NCBI GenBank assembly: GCA_937988705.1
Contig: CALKIA010000392.1
Location: forward strand, 1 to 12,384
Reading direction: 5' to 3'
From: an uncultured Chloroflexota bacterium
GTDB lineage: Bacteria > Chloroflexota > Anaerolineae > Aggregatilineales > Phototrophicaceae
DNA: 12,384 nt
Shown here: positions 7,068-12,384 of the stretch, piece after piece
Layout of the letters: every line of letters starts with the position of its first letter
Position numbering within the stretch: the stretch's first letter is position 1
Made by a program: the position numbers and the translations under genes
The notes under the pieces: model-generated
What the model was told of the DNA's origin: nothing
What the model saw: only the letters and a program-made list of their open reading frames with translations
Database searches by the model: none

Positions 7068-8708
7068 ATGAAACGTTTACAGATTCTGGTCGTAGTACTC
7101 GTGGTGTTGGTGCTGGCGCTGAGCAGCAGTGTCTTTGCGCAAGATGATGCGAATACAATTGTGTTCGCCATTAATGCTGATACGCAGGGCTACAATGCCT
7201 TTGCACAGACCTCCGTGACTAATTTGGTCACTTCGTTCATGTGGCCAAGCCTCATCAACACCGATCCGCAGACCGGGGAACTCATCCCGAATCTGGCCAG
7301 TTGGACGGTGTCGGAGGATGGACTGACTTACACCTTCAGCATTGAACCGGATGCCGTCTGGAGCGATGGCCTACCGATCACGGCGCAGGATGTGAAGTTC
7401 ACGTTGGAAGCGTCGCAATCGCCCGTCGTCGGCAGCTTCATGGCGGGACAGTTCAACTGGACGGCGATCAATGTGATTGATGACAAGACGCTGGAGATCG
7501 TGCTCCCGGCAGTGGACTGCACCTTCCTCGGAAATCTGGGCTGGGGCATCATGCCCGCGCACAAATTCGCGGCAGACTTCAGTGACTACAACACCGCGGC
7601 GATCAACATCGCGCCCGATATCGGCGGTGGCCCGTATATTTTCGATGAACACGCTCCGGATGAGTTCATTCGTCTGCGCGCGAACCCCGACTACTGGAAG
7701 GGACAGCCGGCGATTGAGAACATCGTCTTCCAGATCATCCCCGATAACGAAGTGGCCTTCCAGTCGCTAATGGGCGGCGCCGTCGATATTGCGGCAATTA
7801 CGGCTGATCAGGATCCCGCTGCGTCGTCGAACCCTGATTTGACGATCTTCCGTTTCGCACTCAACACGGTCGCCTTCACGACCTTCAACACGGCCGACCC
7901 GGCCAATCCGCAGCCCGCTTACGATGCGGACGGTAACCCGGTGGAACAAGGCACGCACCCGATTTTCGGTGATGTGGCCGTCCGCCAGGCCTACGCCATG
8001 GGCTACGATCACGACGCCTTGTTGGCGCTGGCCGGTGACGGCGCAGTGCGTTCGGTCGGCCCCGTGCCGCCCGTCATCAGTTGGGCGTATGCCGCCGACC
8101 TTGCCCCCATGCCCTACGATCCGGACGGCGCAGCCGCCCTGCTCGAAGGCGCGGGTTGGGTTGATAGTGACGGCGACGGCGTCCGCGAAAAAGATGGCGT
8201 GCCGTTGGAATTCCAGCTCGATTACCCGGCTGGCGATACCCTGATCGATGGGGTCGCGCTGATCATTCAGGATCAACTGGGTCAGATTGGCTTCCGCGTC
8301 AACCTGAACGGCGCTGAATGGCAGTCGCTGGTCGGAGCGCGCTTGCTGGCGCAGACTTACGATGCGTTCTACCTGCAGATCACGGGTGGCATCCCCGAAC
8401 CGGATTTCATCGCCAACATGATGTTGAACAGCGCGCAGGACATCCCCGGCGCGGGTCTGAACCTCGCCTCGTACAACAACCCGCAGATGGATGAACTCCT
8501 TGCTTCGGGTCGCACCGTCCCCGGCTGCGCCCCCGCGGACCGCGCGCCGATCTACCAAGAAGTGCAGGCCATCGAATTGGCTGACCTGCCCTACGACTAC
8601 ACTTACTCTACGGCTGTGCGGTTTGTCTACAACAACCGCATCCAGAATATCGCTCCAGGACCGTGGAACCCATACGCCAATATTGAACAGTGGACGCTCG
8701 CGCAGTAA
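7068..8708 (+). CDS. ABC transporter substrate-binding protein, family 5 (SBP_bac_5)
   Basis: A 546-aa exported solute-binding protein, the likely partner of the divergently transcribed dppBC pair. The ATG at 7068 is chosen because GGGAG lies 9 nt upstream and a clean Sec signal follows: MKR, hydrophobic 6-20, cleavage after SVFA (24) before QDDAN. There is no lipobox cysteine. Family features include LIPNLASWTVSEDGLTYTF (72-90), VWSDGLPITAQDVKFTLEA (97-115), GGGPY (186-190), FGDVAVRQAYAMGYD (300-314) and GWVDSDGDGVREKDG (363-377), a conserved acidic loop near the hinge. Two cysteines (151 and 487) could form a disulfide. It ends ANIEQWTLAQ, normal for the family. It is distinct from the left-hand binding protein, so the locus serves two importers or two ligands. 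The ligand is probably a peptide or peptide-like compound, judged only from family and neighbours. Confidence 0.95.
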   Translation: MKRLQILVVVLVVLVLALSSSVFAQDDANTIVFAINADTQGYNAFAQTSVTNLVTSFMWPSLINTDPQTGELIPNLASWTVSEDGLTYTFSIEPDAVWSDGLPITAQDVKFTLEASQSPVVGSFMAGQFNWTAINVIDDKTLEIVLPAVDCTFLGNLGWGIMPAHKFAADFSDYNTAAINIAPDIGGGPYIFDEHAPDEFIRLRANPDYWKGQPAIENIVFQIIPDNEVAFQSLMGGAVDIAAITADQDPAASSNPDLTIFRFALNTVAFTTFNTADPANPQPAYDADGNPVEQGTHPIFGDVAVRQAYAMGYDHDALLALAGDGAVRSVGPVPPVISWAYAADLAPMPYDPDGAAALLEGAGWVDSDGDGVREKDGVPLEFQLDYPAGDTLIDGVALIIQDQLGQIGFRVNLNGAEWQSLVGARLLAQTYDAFYLQITGGIPEPDFIANMMLNSAQDIPGAGLNLASYNNPQMDELLASGRTVPGCAPADRAPIYQEVQAIELADLPYDYTYSTAVRFVYNNRIQNIAPGPWNPYANIEQWTLAQ

Positions 8709-8733
8709 TCGACGCGATCCAGTTCGCTAAGCA

Positions 8734-8766
8734 CTCCCGCGCTCGCTTATGTGAGCTGAGCGGGGG
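8734..8766. terminator. Hairpin after the binding-protein gene (possible terminator)
   Basis: Thirteen bases (8734-8746) pair with 8751-8766 around a TTAT loop, with a 3-nt bulge (8757-8759) and two G-T pairs. It begins 26 nt after the stop codon, as a terminator would, but no run of T follows. It could also protect the 3' end of the abundant binding-protein message. Confidence 0.35.
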
Positions 8767-8782
8767 ATACCTTTAACAAATG

Positions 8783-8854
8783 CACGCTGGTAGGGACGGC
8801 CTGCTGGCCGTCCGCAACTCACGGACGCACAGCAGCGCGTCCCTACCCGGCGTG
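8783..8854. repeat. Long nested inverted repeat (about 72 bp), likely dispersed palindromic element
   Basis: Perfect outer arms GGTAGGGACG (8789-8798) and CGTCCCTACC (8838-8847) enclose a second pair, CTGCT (8801-8805) with AGCAG (8831-8835), and an inner pair, CGTCCG (8809-8814) with CGGACG (8822-8827), around a 7-nt loop. A further 5 bp can form outside (8783-8787 with 8850-8854). The whole folds as one long imperfect stem. There is no T-tract and no coding potential. It resembles dispersed REP/MITE-like elements; an RNA role is possible but unproven. Confidence 0.6.
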
Positions 8855-8896
8855 TGTTCAAACCTTCCCCAACCGCACACCTGAAGGGAGTTTCCC

Positions 8897-10486
8897 TTGT
8901 CTTTCGCCGAGTCTCTTGACCCGCTGTTCGTCGAATGGGACAAGCCCGATTCACCCGGCTGCGCTCTCGCAATTGTCCAACACGGGCAGATCATCTATGC
9001 GCGCGGCTACGGCATGGCCAACCTCGAATACGACATCCCGATTACACCAAATTCCGTGTTCCACATCGCGTCGATCTCGAAGCAGTTCACAGCGCTGTCC
9101 ATCGCTTTACTGGAGCAGGACGGTCGGCTCTCGTATGCCGACGATGTGCGCCAGTATCTGCCCGAACTGCCGGACTACGGCACACCGATCACCCTGCGCC
9201 ATCTCGCCAATCACACCAGCGGCCTGCGTGACCAGTGGGATCTGCTGTTTCTCGCCGGCTGGCGCGAAGACGATCTCAAAACCAACGCCGACGTACTCTA
9301 TCTCGCGGCACGACAGCAGGCCCTCAATTTCCAACCGGGGGCAGAATATCTCTACAGCAACACCGGCTACACGCTGCTGGCGCTCGTGGTCGAACGCGTT
9401 TCGGGCCAGAGCTTCCACGACTTCACGGCGGAACGCATCTTTGCGCCGCTCGGCATGCAGCACACGCATTTTCACGACGATCACAGCCGGATCGTCAAAG
9501 GCCGTGCCTACGGCTATCTGCCCCGACCGGAAGGCGGCTTCCGCATCAGCATTCCCAACTTCGACACCATCGGCGCGAGCAGCCTATTTACCACAGTCGA
9601 AGACTTAGCCTTGTGGGCGAACAACTACACGAATCCGCGTGTGGGCGGCCAGTCGGTGATCGAACGGATGCTCACGCCGGGTGTGCTCAATGACGGTGAA
9701 GTGCTCCCGTATGCGCTCGGCGTGAGCATAGAACCGTATCGCGGTGCGCGCACGCTGGGGCACAGCGGCGCCGATGCGGGCTACCGGTCGGACTTCGTCG
9801 CCTTTCCCGATCACGATCTCGCCATTATCATTTTCTGCAACCTCGGCAGCATAAACCCGCGGCACCTTTCGCGCCAAGTCGCCGATGTGTTGTTGGCGGA
9901 ACAGCTCGAACCGCTGCCGGAAGCAACAGCCGTCAGCGTGGACGCCGCCGATCTCACGGTGCATATCGGCCTCTATCGCGACCTGAACTCACTGGAAACT
10001 CGGCAGATCGAGCAGCGCGATACGGCGTTAGTCATCCCGATTGTCCCCGGTTTTGACATTCCACTAACGCCACTGGGTGCGAATCGCTTTGCCGCCGTCG
10101 GTTGGGGGTCAGAAGTTGTGTTCATCAACGAACCGACACGGCGGCTGGAAATCCGCCCCGAAAGCGGCATCGGCAAGCCGAAGCTGTACGCAGCAGTCGA
10201 TCCGGTGCAGCCTACCGAGGACTCACTTCAGGCGTACACGGGCACGTATCACAGCGCCGAACTCGAAACGGCCTACACCGTTAGCTTGCAGGCTGGCCAC
10301 TTGATCATGGCGCATCCTAAGCACGGCCAGCTCCAATGCCTACCGACGGTCGCGGATGGATTTCTCGCCGTCGCACCTGACGCCCGCGCCGATGTGCTGT
10401 TTACGCGCGCTGACGACCAGCGTGTCACCGGCTTCGACCTCTGCACTGGGCGGATTAGACAACAACATTTCACTCGGAGGCCATAA
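8897..10486 (+). CDS. PF00144 serine hydrolase (class C beta-lactamase/D-aminopeptidase-like)
   Basis: A 529-aa protein with the class C beta-lactamase-fold motifs SISK (59-62; Ser59 nucleophile, Lys62), YSN (153-155) and HSG (289-291). The catalytic domain covers about 5-345, with the conserved HTSGL at 106-110 and GASSLFTTVEDLALW (226-240). The remaining about 180 residues form one or two beta-rich C-terminal segments; the segment from about 430 begins LQAYTGTYHSAELE, typical of the lipocalin-like tails of such hydrolases. The start is TTG: AGGGAG lies 6 nt upstream and no better in-frame start is near. No signal peptide, so probably cytoplasmic. Its stop overlaps the ATG of the CocE/NonD hydrolase by 1 nt, so the two enzymes are probably made in fixed ratio. 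It is related to, but not a close copy of, the 579-aa hydrolase. Likely activity is peptidase, amidase or esterase; the substrate is unknown. Confidence 0.92.
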   Translation: MSFAESLDPLFVEWDKPDSPGCALAIVQHGQIIYARGYGMANLEYDIPITPNSVFHIASISKQFTALSIALLEQDGRLSYADDVRQYLPELPDYGTPITLRHLANHTSGLRDQWDLLFLAGWREDDLKTNADVLYLAARQQALNFQPGAEYLYSNTGYTLLALVVERVSGQSFHDFTAERIFAPLGMQHTHFHDDHSRIVKGRAYGYLPRPEGGFRISIPNFDTIGASSLFTTVEDLALWANNYTNPRVGGQSVIERMLTPGVLNDGEVLPYALGVSIEPYRGARTLGHSGADAGYRSDFVAFPDHDLAIIIFCNLGSINPRHLSRQVADVLLAEQLEPLPEATAVSVDAADLTVHIGLYRDLNSLETRQIEQRDTALVIPIVPGFDIPLTPLGANRFAAVGWGSEVVFINEPTRRLEIRPESGIGKPKLYAAVDPVQPTEDSLQAYTGTYHSAELETAYTVSLQAGHLIMAHPKHGQLQCLPTVADGFLAVAPDARADVLFTRADDQRVTGFDLCTGRIRQQHFTRRP

Positions 10487-12279
10487 TGTACCGTAGTCCT
10501 AACTGGGGTATCGACGGCGCTGCGCCCGCATCCGTGAAACCCGACGATTCAGTTCAACTCATGTGGGGCGTAAAAATCCCCATGCGCGACGGCGTCAACC
10601 TCAACGCCACGATCATGCGTCGCAAAGACGCGCCACCGCTGCCCGTGATTTTCCTGCTCACGCCCTATCTGGCCGATTCCTATCACATCCGCGCTGCCTA
10701 TTTCTCCCGTAACGGCTACGTCTTCGCCTCGGTGGACTGTCGCGGACGCGGCAACTCCGCCGGCGAGTTTATCCCGAACTTCAGTGAAGGTCGCGATGGC
10801 TACGATCTGGTGGAGTGGTTTGCCGCGCAGCCCTGGTGCGACGGTCAGGTGACGATGTGGGGCGGATCGTACGGCGGCTTCGATCAGTGGATGACGCTGC
10901 GTGAGCAACCACCCCACCTCAAGACCATCGTTCCGGTGGCGTCCGCGCACATGGGCGTGGATTTCCCAATGAACAACAACATCGCTTACCCTTACGTGCT
11001 GCGTTGGATGACCTACACCAGCGGCGTCACGCCCAACGCCAACCTGTTTGCGGATAACGTGTTCTGGACGGCGAAATATCGCGAACTCTACCGGACACAC
11101 GCCGCTTTTAAGACATTTGATCAGATCGTCGGCAATCTGTCCACACAGTGGCAAACGTGGGTGGCGCACCCGCTGATCGACGACTTCTGGCAGCCCTTGG
11201 ACATTACACCCGCAGAGTATGACCGGATCGACATGCCGATCCTGTCGATCACCGGGCATTACGACGGGGATCAACCGGGCGCATTTGCGTATTACAAACG
11301 GCACATGGCGTCGCAATCGCCGTCCCGCGCCGAGCATTACCTGATCGTCGGGCCGTGGGATCACGCGGGGACGCGCACGCCGAACCGCCATATCGGCGGC
11401 CTCGATTTCGGCGAAGCGTCGATGGTAGATATGCATCAACTGCACAAGGATTGGTATGACTGGACGCTGAAGGGTGGCGCAAAACCGGAATTTCTCAAGC
11501 AGCGCGTCGCCTACTACGTCCTCGGCTCGAATGAATGGAAATACGCCGACAGTCTGGAAACGCTCGCCTCGGAAACCCGGCAGCTGTACCTCGACTCGCA
11601 CGGTACGGCCAGCGATGTCTTCGCCTCCGGGATGCTGAAACCCGAGCTTCCCAGCGCTTCCGCTTCAGACAGCTATATCTATGACCCGCTGGATACGCGC
11701 CCCGGCGATGCTGAAAAAGAAGACGGCGACGAGAACTATCTGGTCGATCAGACCGCCGACCTCAATCTATTCGGCGGAGGATTGGTCTACCATACCGCGC
11801 CCTTCACCGAACCGACCGAGATCAGCGGGTTTGTGAAGCTCACAGCGTGGGTCCAGATCGATGTACCGGACACCGATTTCGTCGTGAGGGTCGCGGAAGT
11901 GCTGCCGGATGGGCGCTACATCCTGCTCACCAGCGACATGAAACGCGCGCGCTACCGTGAGTCGTTGAGGGCCGAGAAACTGGTCACTCCCGGTGAGCTG
12001 ATCTGCTACGAATTCGACAGTTTCATGTTCTTTTCGCGTTTGGTGCAAGCCGGCAGTCGTCTGCGTCTGACCTTCGCCAGCCCGAACTCGTACCAGCTCC
12101 AGAAGAACTACAACAGCGGCGGCGTAGTCGCTGATGAGACCGGGGCCGACGCGCGCACCGCGCATATCACCCTGTATCACGATGCCGATCATCCGAGTTA
12201 TCTCGAACTCCCCATCGTCGCAACGACCTCCGCGCCCGCTACCGCGCGTCCCGCCGAAGCCATCAAACCAGAGATGTGA
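10486..12279 (+). CDS. CocE/NonD family alpha/beta hydrolase (X-Pro dipeptidyl-peptidase S15-like)
   Basis: A 597-aa protein with both domains of the family. The alpha/beta-hydrolase domain starts about residue 27 (VKIPMRDGVNLNATI), has the oxyanion-side segment DCRGRGNSAGEF (84-95) and the nucleophile elbow GGSYGG (126-131, Ser128). The acid is probably Asp260 in GHYDG, and the base His293 in GPWDHAG. The C-terminal jelly-roll domain (about 370-580) corresponds to the X-Pro dipeptidyl-peptidase C-terminal fold. Family members include cocaine esterase, glutaryl-7-ACA acylase, alpha-amino-acid ester hydrolases and X-Pro peptidases. Ser, Asp and His spacing resembles CocE. No signal peptide, so action in the cytoplasm is likely, unlike secreted alpha-amino-acid ester hydrolases. 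CGGAGG stands 5 nt before the ATG, which shares one base with the upstream stop; the two genes form an operon. The family is certain; the reaction (ester, amide or X-Pro peptide) is open. Confidence 0.94.
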   Translation: MYRSPNWGIDGAAPASVKPDDSVQLMWGVKIPMRDGVNLNATIMRRKDAPPLPVIFLLTPYLADSYHIRAAYFSRNGYVFASVDCRGRGNSAGEFIPNFSEGRDGYDLVEWFAAQPWCDGQVTMWGGSYGGFDQWMTLREQPPHLKTIVPVASAHMGVDFPMNNNIAYPYVLRWMTYTSGVTPNANLFADNVFWTAKYRELYRTHAAFKTFDQIVGNLSTQWQTWVAHPLIDDFWQPLDITPAEYDRIDMPILSITGHYDGDQPGAFAYYKRHMASQSPSRAEHYLIVGPWDHAGTRTPNRHIGGLDFGEASMVDMHQLHKDWYDWTLKGGAKPEFLKQRVAYYVLGSNEWKYADSLETLASETRQLYLDSHGTASDVFASGMLKPELPSASASDSYIYDPLDTRPGDAEKEDGDENYLVDQTADLNLFGGGLVYHTAPFTEPTEISGFVKLTAWVQIDVPDTDFVVRVAEVLPDGRYILLTSDMKRARYRESLRAEKLVTPGELICYEFDSFMFFSRLVQAGSRLRLTFASPNSYQLQKNYNSGGVVADETGADARTAHITLYHDADHPSYLELPIVATTSAPATARPAEAIKPEM

Positions 12280-12357
12280 TCGTTCACGGTAGGCGGGAAA
12301 AGAGGGTGTTTATGCAATTTAACTTATGAATAACGCTTCTCTCACCCCACCCCCGAC

Positions 12358-12379
12358 CCCTCCCCGAATTCAGGGAGGG
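12358..12379. repeat. GAATTC-containing palindromic repeat, copy 2
   Basis: CCCTCCC (12358-12364) and GGGAGGG (12373-12379) are perfect 7-bp arms around an 8-nt loop containing GAATTC. A C-rich lead-in (12341-12360) precedes it. The C-rich left arm, GAATTC centre and G-rich right arm match the design of the repeat at 3119-3146. The element lies about 80 nt after the hydrolase stop and may continue past the window edge. The rest of 12280-12384 shows no gene. Confidence 0.6.
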
Positions 12380-12384
12380 TAGAC

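Noticed and set aside
6892..7158. N-terminal extension of the dppB reading frame upstream of 6891
   Set aside because: The 89 extra residues are Cys/Ser/Pro-rich, unlike any permease N-terminus, and overlap both divergent promoters and the start of the opposite gene.
7767..8558. 263-codon open frame antisense to the right binding-protein gene
   Set aside because: Composition typical of a shadow frame; the opposite strand codes a complete family-5 protein.
8783..8854. CRISPR repeat or tRNA-like structure
   Set aside because: There is one copy only, no spacers, and no cloverleaf or CCA end; it is a single nested stem.
10549..11601. 350-codon open frame antisense to the CocE/NonD gene
   Set aside because: Arg/His/Val-rich mirror frame without family motifs; the plus-strand gene has catalytic motifs throughout.
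12326..12382. Small ORF of 18 codons at the right end
   Set aside because: Its Pro-rich product is just the translation of the C-rich palindromic repeat.

Overview
The window looks like chromosomal DNA from a GC-rich, free-living heterotrophic bacterium. It is most likely a member of the Chloroflexota (Anaerolineae-like). This is an inference from the style of the genes: family-5 solute-binding proteins with plain Sec signals ending in A-Q, two Opp/Dpp-type transporters, several cytoplasmic beta-lactamase-fold hydrolases, and intergenic GAATTC-centred C/G-rich palindromes. No rRNA, tRNA, CRISPR array, integrase or transposase is visible.

The left part (1-6891) is all on the minus strand; in transcription order it runs from right to left. 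At 6891-3183 lie a DppB-type permease, a DppC-type permease (sharing 1 nt with dppB) and a 579-aa PF00144 serine hydrolase, apparently one operon. A class A beta-lactamase-fold protein (2890-1970) follows, with its own extended -10 promoter. Then come a family-5 solute-binding protein (1832-240) and the first 57 codons of another DppB-type permease, which runs off the left edge. A strong hairpin lies between these last two genes.

The right part (7068-12279) is on the plus strand. A second family-5 binding protein is divergent from the dppBC operon; the two promoters are back to back and share repeated TTGTGC elements. After a 188-bp gap with two large hairpins comes a two-gene unit: a PF00144 serine hydrolase (TTG start) and a CocE/NonD alpha/beta hydrolase, overlapping by 1 nt. 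The window ends in a palindromic repeat.

Taken together, the locus has parts of two peptide-type ABC importers (two binding proteins, three membrane subunits, no ATPase in view) and four serine hydrolases without recognisable export signals. The simplest reading is import of peptides or related amides/esters followed by intracellular hydrolysis. The hydrolase families include enzymes active on D-amino-acid peptides, beta-lactams, esters and X-Pro or alpha-amino-acid ester substrates. The real substrate cannot be read from the sequence. I found no clearly new system. The most interesting points are the hydrolase-transporter association, the shared divergent control region, the nested hairpin repeat at 8783-8854 and the class A-fold protein lacking an evident Glu166.
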